DNA from: Avoscillospira sp045652125
GTDB taxonomy: Bacteria; Bacillota; Clostridia; Oscillospirales; Oscillospiraceae
Assembly: GCA_045652125.1 (NCBI GenBank)
Contig: JAZRTT010000019.1
Coordinates: 115,647-179,646 of the forward strand
Length of the DNA stretch: 64,000 nucleotides
Reading direction: 5' to 3'
Part shown: positions 1 through 7,283 of the stretch, piece by piece
Layout of the letters: each line of letters begins with the position of its first letter
Position numbering within the stretch: the stretch's first letter is position 1
Translations under genes and position numbers: made by a program
The notes under the pieces: model-generated
What the model was told of the DNA's origin: nothing
Databases searched by the model: none
The model's input: only the letters and a program-made list of their open reading frames with translations

Positions 1-220
1 GGTAGTAGGCCTGTGCTGCCTCTTTGTCAGCAGCGGCCCCCGTAAAGATCAGAGCATCCACCTGACGCTGAGATTCCGGAACAGAAATGTGCTTCAGTAC
101 ATAAAACTGTTCAGACTTGTTGCTTCGCACCAGATAAACAGCAGCAGCTCCCTTTTTGCCAAGGCAGCTCAGCGCCTCCATATTGCTCAGCAAAGTAGTG
201 TTAAGAATAATTTCCGACAA
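1..220 (-). CDS. Protein-kinase-like protein, N-terminal part (runs off the left edge)
   Basis: About 73 residues are visible, and the rest lies outside the window. The start is a TTG at 220 preceded at a 9-base spacing by AAGGAGG (230-236). The visible part reads like the N-lobe of a Ser/Thr protein kinase: a glycine-containing loop (LGKKGAAAVYLV), then YVLKHI, where the Lys would be the ATP-contacting residue of an AxK-like motif. The glycine loop is degenerate (no GxGxxG), so it could be a pseudokinase or an unusual kinase. A minus-strand promoter lies just upstream. The kinase assignment is a family-resemblance inference from a short segment. Confidence 0.5.
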   Translation of the reverse strand, partial: MSEIILNTTLLSNMEALSCLGKKGAAAVYLVRSNKSEQFYVLKHISVPESQRQVDALIFTGAAADKEAAQAYY

Positions 221-252
221 GTGTGATCGCCTCCTTCAGCGCATACAACTTT

Positions 253-281
253 ATTTTAGGCCATTTCTGGCAAAAATGCAA
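253..281 (-). promoter_or_regulatory. Sigma-A-type promoter for the kinase-like gene
   Basis: On the minus strand, TTGCAT (276-281) and TAAAAT (253-258) are separated by 17 bases and lie just upstream of the TTG start at 220. Confidence 0.5.
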
Positions 282-350
282 TAGAATATATGGAAATAAT
301 TGATAATCCGGAAAGGTTTTCTTTTGCTCGTTAAATCGTGCAGAAAGAAG

Positions 351-379
351 TTGGAATTTGCCGTAATTTGTGGTATGAT
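351..379 (+). promoter_or_regulatory. Sigma-A-type promoter for the zinc-ribbon/Ig-like gene
   Basis: TTGGAA (351-356) and TATGAT (374-379) are separated by exactly 17 bases, about 30 bases before the start codon at 408. Confidence 0.55.
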
Positions 380-407
380 AAAATTACCCGAAAAGGAGGC
401 GTTTGCT

Positions 408-1637
408 ATGAAGCTAAAAGTCTGCGAATACTGCGGAACAGAATACAATGAAGAACAAGACCGCTGTCCTCTGTGCGGCAAAGATGTGAAGGAGGCACAG
501 GCCGCCGCAGCCAAAGAAAAGAATACCGGCAGCCGTCGAAACCCTGACCGCATCCCCCAATGGATGTGGGTTTTGACCTGCGGACTTCTGGCCCTGGCTG
601 TGGTCATCGGCCTGTTCTATTTCCTTGTGAGTATGGGCTATGTAGGCAAAAAGCAAACTACACCCCCTCCGGCGATCTCTGTACCGGTGGAAGATCCTGT
701 GCCCGTTGTTCCCGTCGTGGAGGAGCCTGTGGATCTGTCCTGCAAAGAGCTGACCCTGAGCCATCGAGTCCTTATACTGGATGAGGCGGGCAGCCATGTG
801 TTTCTGACTGCATTGCCAGCCCCTGTGGACTGTGAAGATCCGGTCCTTTTCTCCAGTTCTGATGAAACCATTGCAGAAGTGGATGACGACGGCATGATCA
901 CGGCTTTGGCACCCGGTGAAACCGAAATTCTCGTTTCCTGCGGTGATATTCTGGAAACCTGCACCGTTATCTGTGATTTTGAAGCGGAAGATCCCCAGGA
1001 GGAAACACCGGAGGAGACTGAGGACCCGGAGGAGAACGATACGCCCACAGAATCTGACCCCGCCGATGATCCTACTGCCCCCCAAGAACCCGAAAAACCG
1101 GAAGAAACCACCCCCCAGGCAGATCCGGAATTGTCCAGTGTAGATTTCACCCTGTTCCATCCCGGTGAAGAAACCACTCTTTTCGTCAAAAATGCTCCGG
1201 AGGGTGCCGGTATCACCTATACTTCTTCTGACCCCTCCGTTGCAACAGTCTCCGAAACAGGTAAAGTAGTAGCTGTGGGAGACGGTACTGCCATCATTAC
1301 GGTCACAATCAACGATAAAACCCTGACCTGTTTTGCAAGATGCAACCTGGACCAGACCACCGAGAACAATCCCGATAACAGTACGGTAGAGCTGCCTGCC
1401 GGCGGCAGCTATCACCTTTCCCATGTTGATGTAACTTTGGCAGAAGGCAGCAACGAGTCCTTTACTTTGCTTCTTCTGGATGAAAGCGGCAATAAGGTTT
1501 CCGGAGCCACTTTCAGCACCTCCGATGCCTCTGTGTGCGTTGCAGAAGCCAGCGGCCGGGTAACAGCCATCGGATCCGGTACTGCAAATATTACCGTATC
1601 TTACGGCGGCAAGACCTACACTTGTGTCGTTCGCTGA
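408..1637 (+). CDS. Membrane-anchored protein with N-terminal zinc ribbon and Ig-like (Big_2-type) repeats
   Basis: This is a 409-residue protein. I chose the ATG at 408 because AAAGGAGG (392-399) precedes it and the segment starts with a clean zinc ribbon (CEYCGTEY ... CPLCGK, residues about 6-21). One membrane helix follows around residues 50-72, so a small Zn-ribbon head faces the cytoplasm and the rest is outside. The outer part has three bacterial Ig-like segments with the repeated pattern SSDxxIAxVxxxGxVxAxxxGxxxIxV, joined by a Glu/Pro/Thr-rich linker (about residues 195-235). Big_2 repeats usually serve as cell-surface spacers or adhesive modules. No enzymatic domain is visible. Its exact role is unknown. 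Confidence 0.75.
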   Translation: MKLKVCEYCGTEYNEEQDRCPLCGKDVKEAQAAAAKEKNTGSRRNPDRIPQWMWVLTCGLLALAVVIGLFYFLVSMGYVGKKQTTPPPAISVPVEDPVPVVPVVEEPVDLSCKELTLSHRVLILDEAGSHVFLTALPAPVDCEDPVLFSSSDETIAEVDDDGMITALAPGETEILVSCGDILETCTVICDFEAEDPQEETPEETEDPEENDTPTESDPADDPTAPQEPEKPEETTPQADPELSSVDFTLFHPGEETTLFVKNAPEGAGITYTSSDPSVATVSETGKVVAVGDGTAIITVTINDKTLTCFARCNLDQTTENNPDNSTVELPAGGSYHLSHVDVTLAEGSNESFTLLLLDESGNKVSGATFSTSDASVCVAEASGRVTAIGSGTANITVSYGGKTYTCVVR

Positions 1638-1658
1638 TCTCTTATGACGCAAAACAAT

Positions 1659-1688
1659 GATCGCAGGCAGAAATATCTGCCTGCGATC
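1659..1688. terminator. Stem-loop between convergent genes
   Basis: A perfect 12-bp stem (1659-1670 with 1677-1688) has a 6-base loop. It lies between a rightward gene ending at 1637 and a leftward gene ending at 1703. The minus-strand side is followed by ATTGTTTT, so termination is more convincing in that direction. Confidence 0.6.
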
Positions 1689-1702
1689 ACAGAATTTGCA
1701 CC

Positions 1703-1897
1703 TTACTGTTTTTGACCTTTTCGGAACAAAAGTGTAATGCACCATAGGCCGGCCAGACCAACCAATGCATACACAATACGGCTGATGACGGCAGTCTGCC
1801 CTCCGAAGATCCATGCCACCAGATCAAATTTCGCAAGGCCGATCAGCCCCCAGTTAATTGCGCCGACAATGGTCAAAATCAAAGCAATGGTATCCAT
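1703..1897 (-). CDS. DUF378 family small membrane protein
   Basis: This is a 64-residue, two-helix membrane protein. The pattern LTIVGAINWGLIGLAKFDLV followed by a second hydrophobic helix and a short basic tail is characteristic of the DUF378 (YuzA-like) family. Its function is not known. A weak GGAG lies upstream of the ATG. It stands alone between two rightward genes and shares a terminator with the gene on its left. Confidence 0.8.
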   Translation of the reverse strand: MDTIALILTIVGAINWGLIGLAKFDLVAWIFGGQTAVISRIVYALVGLAGLWCITLLFRKGQKQ

Positions 1898-2043
1898 ATT
1901 ATCAACTCCGTTTCATTTGGGTTTCCTCAGTTTGTGCAGTTTCAGCCATAATATACGCCGAAAGAAAATTTGTTTTTTTGATACAATTTTCCATACAATA
2001 AGGATGCCTTCCAAACGGAAAACAGAAAAAGAAGGATTAAAAA

Positions 2044-3291
2044 ATGAAATATATTTTGGTCATCGGTGACGGCATGGCAGATAACCCTCTGCAGTCTCTG
2101 AATGGAATGACACCTTTGGAGGCTGCCGACAAGCCTTTTATTGACGCACTTGCCGCCAAATCACAGGTAGGCAGTGTTCTGACCGTACCCCGGACTCTTC
2201 CTCCCGGCAGCGATACAGCGATTTTATCCATTTTTGGATGCGACCCCTGTCGGTATTTCACCGGCAGAAGCCCGTTGGAAGCAGCCGGATGCGGTGTTAC
2301 TGTGGAACCGGGCTATGCCAGCTACCGCTGCAACATGGTCTGTTTGGAAGACGGTGAGAAACCATTCCACGAAAAGAAAATCTATTCTCACAATGCAGGC
2401 TCCATTGACGGAAGCACCTCTATGGCTGTCATTCGCCAGCTATGTGCCGACCCTGAATTCAAGGCCGCATTGGAAGCTTTGGAAATAACCATTACCCCCA
2501 CTCCATCTTTCCGCCATATTGTCCGGCAAAAAGATGGCGACGTTTCCGGTATGGTTCTGAAACCGCCCCATGATATTCTTGGGCAGGTTATCGGCGATTA
2601 TGCTTTCTTCGGCAATGAAAATGCTGAAAAACTTTGGAAACTTATGGCTCTGGCCAATGAAAAGCTGGAGCACCTGCCAATCAACGAAGAGCGCCGTGCG
2701 CAAGGGAAAATGCCCGCCAACGGCATTTGGATCTGGGCCGAAGGGACATCTGTACAACTCCCCGATTTTGCAGAAACATACGGTCACAGCGGCTCTGTCA
2801 TCAGCGCAGTCCCTCTGGTCCACGGCATCGGCGTGCTTTCCGGATTGAAAATGGTGGAAGTAGAGGGAGCTACCGGCGAAGTGGACACCAACTACGCCGG
2901 CAAACTGCAGGCTGCCAAGGACTGTCTGCTGTCCGGTGACGAATTCCTTTGCCTCCATCTGGAAGCACCGGATGAATCGACCCATAACGGCAGTCTGTCT
3001 GATAAACTTTTGGCCATTCATCAATTGGACAGTCTCATTGTGCAGCCTCTTGCAGAATGGATGCGTGAACAAAAAATGGAATTCCGCATGCTGCTGCTCA
3101 GCGACCACAAAACCCTGATGTCCACCAAAACCCACGACGGTGATCCCGTTCCCTATCTTCTGTTTGACAGCACAAAACCTTTGGAAACCAACTGTTCCTA
3201 CACCGAGGCCGCCGGCGAACAGGGTACTTATATTCAAAATGGAACGGAACTTATGCAAATGCTCTTTGAAACCAGACCGGATAAAAACTGA
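2044..3291 (+). CDS. apgM: Cofactor-independent phosphoglycerate mutase, archaeal (ApgM) type
   Basis: This 415-residue cytoplasmic enzyme interconverts 3- and 2-phosphoglycerate in glycolysis. It belongs to the alkaline-phosphatase superfamily. The N-terminus has the metal-binding GDGMAD motif, the family block LEAAxxP, and GSDTAILSIFG with the Ser that would be phosphorylated. Later metal-ligand motifs include HLEAPDESTHNG (about residues 303-314) and LLSDHKT (about 353). The length is normal for ApgM. It begins 7 bases after AAGGA. It is followed 14 bases later by a DUF1015 gene and then ispE, so the three probably share a transcript ending at the terminator at 5407-5454. Confidence 0.88.
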   Translation: MKYILVIGDGMADNPLQSLNGMTPLEAADKPFIDALAAKSQVGSVLTVPRTLPPGSDTAILSIFGCDPCRYFTGRSPLEAAGCGVTVEPGYASYRCNMVCLEDGEKPFHEKKIYSHNAGSIDGSTSMAVIRQLCADPEFKAALEALEITITPTPSFRHIVRQKDGDVSGMVLKPPHDILGQVIGDYAFFGNENAEKLWKLMALANEKLEHLPINEERRAQGKMPANGIWIWAEGTSVQLPDFAETYGHSGSVISAVPLVHGIGVLSGLKMVEVEGATGEVDTNYAGKLQAAKDCLLSGDEFLCLHLEAPDESTHNGSLSDKLLAIHQLDSLIVQPLAEWMREQKMEFRMLLLSDHKTLMSTKTHDGDPVPYLLFDSTKPLETNCSYTEAAGEQGTYIQNGTELMQMLFETRPDKN

Positions 3292-3305
3292 AAGGGGAAC
3301 TCATT

Positions 3306-4547
3306 ATGAACGCTTTTTTGCCCGCTGATATCTTATTGCCCCAGGTGGACCAAATGGAGAAATGGGCGGTGATTGCCTGCGACCAGTTCTCCTCCAACCC
3401 CGCCTATTGGGACCGCGTCCGCAGCAATGCGGGAGATGCTCCTTCCACCATTAATCTGATTCTGCCTGAAGCAGAATTGGGAACACCGCAGGAAGAAGCC
3501 CATACTTCTCTGATCAATCAGACCATGACCAAATACCAAAAAGAGGGTGTATTCAAAACCTATGCCCGCTCCTTTGTCTATGTGGAGCGTACTCTGGGAA
3601 ACGGCGCGATCCGCAAGGGCTTGGTTGGTATGGTCGATCTGGATGCCTATGATTATTCCGTAGGATCCGTCTCCGCCATCCGTGCCACAGAAAAAACGGT
3701 CGTGGAGCGAATCCCGCCCAGAATGAGAGTCCGCCGCAATGCCCCTGTGGAGCTGCCTCATATTCTTATGCTCTGTGATGACCACGATAAACAGCTTATT
3801 GAGCCCATTGCTGCACAGAAGGCCGCTTTGCCCCTTCTGTATGATTTTGATCTCATGGAAGAAGGCGGTCACATCACCGGCTGGCTGGTTCAGGGAGATG
3901 CCGTTGATTCCTTTGAAGCCCGTCTGACAGCCTATAGTGCCTCTATTGGAGCAAAATATACCGGTCTGCCCGGTGTGCCCATGGTTTTTGCCGTAGGCGA
4001 CGGCAACCACTCCCTGGCCACAGCAAAAGCCTGTTATGAAGAACTGAAAGCAGCCAACCCGGATAAAGATCTTTCCTGCCATCCTGCCCGATTTGCTCTG
4101 GTGGAACTGGAAAACATCCACGATGAAGCACAGAATTTTGAACCGATTCACCGCGTTTTGATGCAAACCGATCCCGTAAAACTTTTGGCTGACCTCAAGG
4201 AAACCCAGTGCGCTGACGGCGGCTTCCCTGTTCAGTGGTATATGGGAAAAGAAAGCGGCACGATCTATCTGGACCGCAGCAAAAGTGAGCTGGCTGTCGG
4301 TGCCCTGCAAGCATTCCTGGACGACTGGATGAAGGAAAATGCCGCTGAGATCGACTATATCCACGGAGATGATGATCTGCGTCAGCTGGCCGCTCAGGAC
4401 AATGCCATTGGCTTCCTGCTTCCTGCTATGGAAAAAAGCCAGCTGTTCCGCGGTGTCATCGCCGACGGCATTTTGCCCAGAAAGACTTTCTCTATGGGCC
4501 ATGCCCGTGAAAAACGATACTATCTGGAAGGACGTTCGATCAAGTGA
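3306..4547 (+). CDS. DUF1015 family protein
   Basis: This is a 413-residue soluble protein recognised as DUF1015 by its opening (LPxxDILLPQ, then WAVIACDQFSSNPAYWDRV) and the internal block VGDGNHSLATAKACYEEL with HPARFALVELENIHD. The family is widespread in anaerobes and has no firmly assigned reaction; a ParB-like nucleotidase fold has been suggested for it. The gene has AAGGGGAAC upstream. It overlaps the GTG start of ispE by four bases (GTGA), so translation is probably coupled. Partner function in isoprenoid or glycolytic metabolism is only a guess from position. Confidence 0.8.
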   Translation: MNAFLPADILLPQVDQMEKWAVIACDQFSSNPAYWDRVRSNAGDAPSTINLILPEAELGTPQEEAHTSLINQTMTKYQKEGVFKTYARSFVYVERTLGNGAIRKGLVGMVDLDAYDYSVGSVSAIRATEKTVVERIPPRMRVRRNAPVELPHILMLCDDHDKQLIEPIAAQKAALPLLYDFDLMEEGGHITGWLVQGDAVDSFEARLTAYSASIGAKYTGLPGVPMVFAVGDGNHSLATAKACYEELKAANPDKDLSCHPARFALVELENIHDEAQNFEPIHRVLMQTDPVKLLADLKETQCADGGFPVQWYMGKESGTIYLDRSKSELAVGALQAFLDDWMKENAAEIDYIHGDDDLRQLAAQDNAIGFLLPAMEKSQLFRGVIADGILPRKTFSMGHAREKRYYLEGRSIK

Positions 4548-5398
4548 TTACACTTCAGGAGCCCGCCTATGCCAAGTTAAATCTCACTCTGGACATTCTT
4601 GGAAAGCGTGAAGATGGCTACCACGAAATTGAAAGTATTATGCAGCAGATCACCCTCTGCGATGAGGTGGAGATCGATGTGGAAACAGGCCAGGACTGGC
4701 ATTTGGAGTGTGACTGGGCAGATATCCCCACAGATTCTGAAAATCTGGCGTGGAAAGCCGCCGGTATGTTCTACCGTTCCATTGGCAAGGATCCCCAGGG
4801 AATTTCCATCCGTATTACCAAAAGAATCCCCATGCAGGCAGGTCTTGCAGGCGGGAGCGCCGATGCCGCCGCTGTCCTGCGGGCATTGAACCGCCATGAG
4901 GGTGAGCCTTATACCCTCTGGGAATTGAGCAGATTGAGCGAAAAAGTGGGAAGTGATGTACCCTTCTGCGTTTTGGGCGGTACCGCACTGGCAAAAGGCC
5001 GCGGAGAGCAGCTCACCCAACTGCTGCCTATGCCCCAATGCTTCTACTGCATCGCAAAACCGGATTTCTCCGTTTCCACTCCTGTCCTGTATGCCAGGTG
5101 GGATGAAGAAACAGAGCATTGCCATCCCGATAACCGTGCCATGGTCCGCGCACTTGACCAGCAGAACCTCATGCATGTGGCAGGTTTTCTGAGCAACACC
5201 ATGGAACCGTTGGTGGCCTCCGAACACCCGGAAATTCAAGAAATCCGTGATGTGATGACCGCCTGCGGTGCCCTTGGCAGCGCCATGACCGGCTCCGGCT
5301 CCGCCGTATTCGGTGTTTTTGACGCCTTTGATATGGCAGCCGCTGCCAGTATGCAGCTTATGGAAAAATATAAAACCTATCTTTCCAGAAATGTATAA
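4544..5398 (+). CDS. ispE: 4-diphosphocytidyl-2-C-methyl-D-erythritol kinase
   Basis: This 284-residue GHMP-family kinase of the non-mevalonate (MEP) isoprenoid pathway phosphorylates the 2-hydroxyl of CDP-methylerythritol with ATP. Visible motifs are AYAKLNLTLDILGKREDGYHEIES at the N-terminus (active-site Lys and Asp context), the ATP loop PMQAGLAGGSADAAAVL (about residues 97-113) and the C-terminal MTGSGSAVFGVF glycine motif. The GTG start at 4544 lies within the stop of the DUF1015 gene. The operon terminator follows within 10 bases of the stop. Confidence 0.95.
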   Translation: MITLQEPAYAKLNLTLDILGKREDGYHEIESIMQQITLCDEVEIDVETGQDWHLECDWADIPTDSENLAWKAAGMFYRSIGKDPQGISIRITKRIPMQAGLAGGSADAAAVLRALNRHEGEPYTLWELSRLSEKVGSDVPFCVLGGTALAKGRGEQLTQLLPMPQCFYCIAKPDFSVSTPVLYARWDEETEHCHPDNRAMVRALDQQNLMHVAGFLSNTMEPLVASEHPEIQEIRDVMTACGALGSAMTGSGSAVFGVFDAFDMAAAASMQLMEKYKTYLSRNV

Positions 5399-5422
5399 AT
5401 GTAACCAACACCGTCCATACTG
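5393..5422 (+). promoter_or_regulatory. Sigma-F-like promoter of spoIIR, embedded in the upstream terminator
   Basis: GTATA (5393-5397), 15 bases, then GTCCATACTG (5413-5422) matches the sigma-F pattern GYWTA-15-GGnrAnAHTR at 8 of 10 positions of the -10 element as I remember the consensus. SpoIIR is a forespore sigma-F gene in Bacillus. The -10 lies inside the left arm of the ispE terminator, so the transcript would start in the hairpin loop and never contain the full stem. Confidence 0.45.
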
Positions 5423-5454
5423 TAAGAAAAACTTACATAATGGACGGTGTTTTT
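5407..5454 (+). terminator. Intrinsic terminator of the apgM-DUF1015-ispE unit
   Basis: A 12-bp outer stem (5407-5418 with 5440-5451), a 2x2 internal loop, a 6-bp inner stem and an AAAAA loop are followed by Ts to 5454. The stem covers the ATG at 5440, which is one reason to start spoIIR at 5455 instead. Confidence 0.85.
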
Positions 5455-6060
5455 ATGAAAAATCGTATGATCATCCTGTTTTCCTGTTTTATCCTCGCCG
5501 GAACGCTTTTTCTGATGTCCGCTGCCCAGCAGGAGCAGCAGGTTTTGGCAGAAAAATTGATTCGCCTGCATGTTGTTGCCCATTCCGATGCAAAAACAGA
5601 TCAGGCCGAAAAGCTTCTGGTCCGGGATGCGGTACTGGCTGTTACAGAACCCCTTGCGGCACAAGCCGATGATCCGAAACAAGCCTTTGCAATGGCATTG
5701 CCGGAGATTCACGCCGCTGCGGAAGCCTGCCTGCGATCGCTGGGGAGCAACCGGCCTGTAACAGTAACCTTGTGCCGGGAACGCTTCCCTACCCGAACCT
5801 ATGAGAGTTTTGCCCTGCCTGCCGGCGTTTATCCCACCCTTCGGGTCACCATCGGTGACGGCCATGGAAAAAACTGGTGGTGCGTCGCCTTCCCGTCGAT
5901 CTGCTTTCAAGCCACAGCGGCAGATTTAGAGGAGGCCGCGGTATCTGCCGGTTTTACCCAAAAAGAAGTACAGTTGATCACGGAAGGAACGGAGCATTAT
6001 ATATTTAAGTTTAAGTTTTTAGAACTTTTGGACAGGATAAAATGCTGTATTTTTTCTTGA
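5455..6060 (+). CDS. spoIIR: Stage II sporulation protein R
   Basis: This 201-residue secreted signalling protein in Bacillus is made in the forespore under sigma-F and triggers SpoIIGA processing of pro-sigma-E in the mother cell. Family features are an N-terminal hydrophobic export segment (residues about 5-20), LIRLHVVAHSDAKTDQAEKLLVRDAV, and YPTLRVTIGDGHGKNWWCVAFP near residue 130. The ATG at 5455 is preferred over the in-frame ATG at 5440, because the latter sits in the terminator stem and the downstream start gives MKNRMIILFSCF, a proper signal peptide. The ribosome site is weak (GGACGG). A sigma-F-like promoter overlaps the preceding terminator. Confidence 0.9.
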   Translation: MKNRMIILFSCFILAGTLFLMSAAQQEQQVLAEKLIRLHVVAHSDAKTDQAEKLLVRDAVLAVTEPLAAQADDPKQAFAMALPEIHAAAEACLRSLGSNRPVTVTLCRERFPTRTYESFALPAGVYPTLRVTIGDGHGKNWWCVAFPSICFQATAADLEEAAVSAGFTQKEVQLITEGTEHYIFKFKFLELLDRIKCCIFS

Positions 6061-6112
6061 TCCGCAAAGATTCCAAACATCATAAAAATTATTTAATTGC
6101 AAAAGAAAAAGC

Positions 6113-6141
6113 TTGCAATTTGAAAGCTGCTGTGATATTAT
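6113..6141 (+). promoter_or_regulatory. Promoter for tRNA-Pro
   Basis: TTGCAA (6113-6118), 17 bases, TATTAT (6136-6141), about 30 bases before the tRNA 5' end. Confidence 0.55.
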
Positions 6142-6172
6142 AGTGAAGCTGACAAGATCAGCCCTGTAATAT

Positions 6173-6249
6173 CCGGGTGTGGCGAAGTTTGGTATCGCGC
6201 TTGAATGGGGTTCAAGAGGCCCTGAGTTCGAATCTCAGCACTCGGACCA
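6173..6249 (+). tRNA. tRNA-Pro (anticodon GGG)
   Basis: The acceptor stem CCGGGTG/CACTCGG, the anticodon stem CTTGA/TCAAG with loop ATGGGGT (anticodon 6207-6209), and the T-arm CTGAG-TTCGAAT-CTCAG are all intact. The CCA is encoded (6247-6249). The gene has its own promoter and terminator, so it is a monocistronic tRNA. Confidence 0.95.
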
Positions 6250-6287
6250 AAACGGCTTGAAATCGTATGATTTCAAGCCGTTTTTTT
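6250..6287 (+). terminator. Intrinsic terminator of tRNA-Pro
   Basis: A perfect 15-bp stem (6250-6264 with 6269-6283) with a 4-base loop and a run of Ts begins directly at the tRNA 3' end. Confidence 0.9.
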
Positions 6288-6294
6288 AGACAAA

Positions 6295-6331
6295 ATCCCC
6301 CTCTGCCTTATAGCCAGAGGGGGATTTTTTT
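6295..6331. terminator. Terminator of the GTPase pair (works on either strand)
   Basis: An 11-bp stem (6295-6305 with 6315-6325) is followed by seven Ts on the plus side. On the minus strand it follows the stop of the leftward GTPase gene and runs into ATTTTG. Confidence 0.75.
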
Positions 6332-6333
6332 AT

Positions 6334-7272
6334 TCAGAATGTGGCGACCTCTTCTTCCGCCGGATCTGCCGGCGAAACTTCTACGGCCGTAAGGACAGGA
6401 CCGATCCCCTGGTAAACCGCATGATGCTGCACCGAGATATATGCCTTGACCATGACCCAGCTTCTTGGTACCAAGCCATCGCTGTCTGCCCATTTGCAGG
6501 GAAGTCCCATAAATGAAATATCGTCGGCACAGCAGGTCATAACAAACCGCCCGGGCGCAAACATTCCATCCTTTTCCCGACGGAGCTTGGCCACCTGCCC
6601 TTTGAATACCACGGTTTTTTTATCGTATTTATCCGGATCTTCCGTAATATCCCGGTAGAACAGAGCATAATCCTCGTCCTTTATCACAATGGAAGATGCA
6701 TTGATATCAAAAGGCAGCGGATCTTCGATATCGTCAAACTTTGTATTCCCATCCAGATAATCATACACAATGTCAATCCGGCGGTTCAATGCCCGTGCCA
6801 ATTTATGAAACGGCATGATATCCGCTCCAACGGGAACACGGTTAAATACCACCATTTCTGCCCCCGTAAGCTTATCCACCACCAAAGAGCGCATATTGGT
6901 ATTATAGGCCATAATGGTAGTAGCATCGGCAAACATGACTTCTTGTGCGATCTGCCAGTTTTCAGGCATCTTTTCATAAAAATCTGCCGCCGGACGCATA
7001 CCGTTGAGTTCTGCCACCACCCGCTGCACCTTGTACGTTTTCTCCAGTTGGGAAAGCGTTTCGGCCGTAAGCTCGTCCATATCTTCTACAATATACTTGT
7101 AAACATGGCTGTGAGGATAGGTGGAGCTGTCATATTCCTCTTCCCCTTCTTCGCAAACCAAGAGCAATGTCCGTTCACCGGCATTGAATCTGGGATCCTC
7201 CAGCGTCTCCTGAATAAATTTCGTCTTACCGGATTCCAAAAATCCGGTGAATGCATAGACAGGAATTGGCAT
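6334..7272 (-). CDS. G3E (CobW/HypB/UreG) family GTPase without metal-binding tract
   Basis: This 312-residue protein has a P-loop GFLESGKTK at residues 10-18, followed by LLVCEEGEEEYD. It shares the G3E GTPase architecture of metal chaperones (CobW, HypB, UreG, Zn-chaperones) but lacks the CxCC metal motif of its neighbour. A C-terminal domain (residues about 210-300) has the look of a TIGR03943/OB-type partner region. It follows its His-rich paralogue by 11 bases with a strong AAGGAGG, so the two are co-translated and could act as a pair in metal delivery. The metal and client are unknown. Confidence 0.75.
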   Translation of the reverse strand: MPIPVYAFTGFLESGKTKFIQETLEDPRFNAGERTLLLVCEEGEEEYDSSTYPHSHVYKYIVEDMDELTAETLSQLEKTYKVQRVVAELNGMRPAADFYEKMPENWQIAQEVMFADATTIMAYNTNMRSLVVDKLTGAEMVVFNRVPVGADIMPFHKLARALNRRIDIVYDYLDGNTKFDDIEDPLPFDINASSIVIKDEDYALFYRDITEDPDKYDKKTVVFKGQVAKLRREKDGMFAPGRFVMTCCADDISFMGLPCKWADSDGLVPRSWVMVKAYISVQHHAVYQGIGPVLTAVEVSPADPAEEEVATF

Positions 7273-7283
7273 GATTGGCCTCC

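Noticed and set aside
5440..5454. Upstream ATG for spoIIR
   Set aside because: It sits in the right arm of the ispE terminator, has no ribosome site and adds residues before a good signal peptide.
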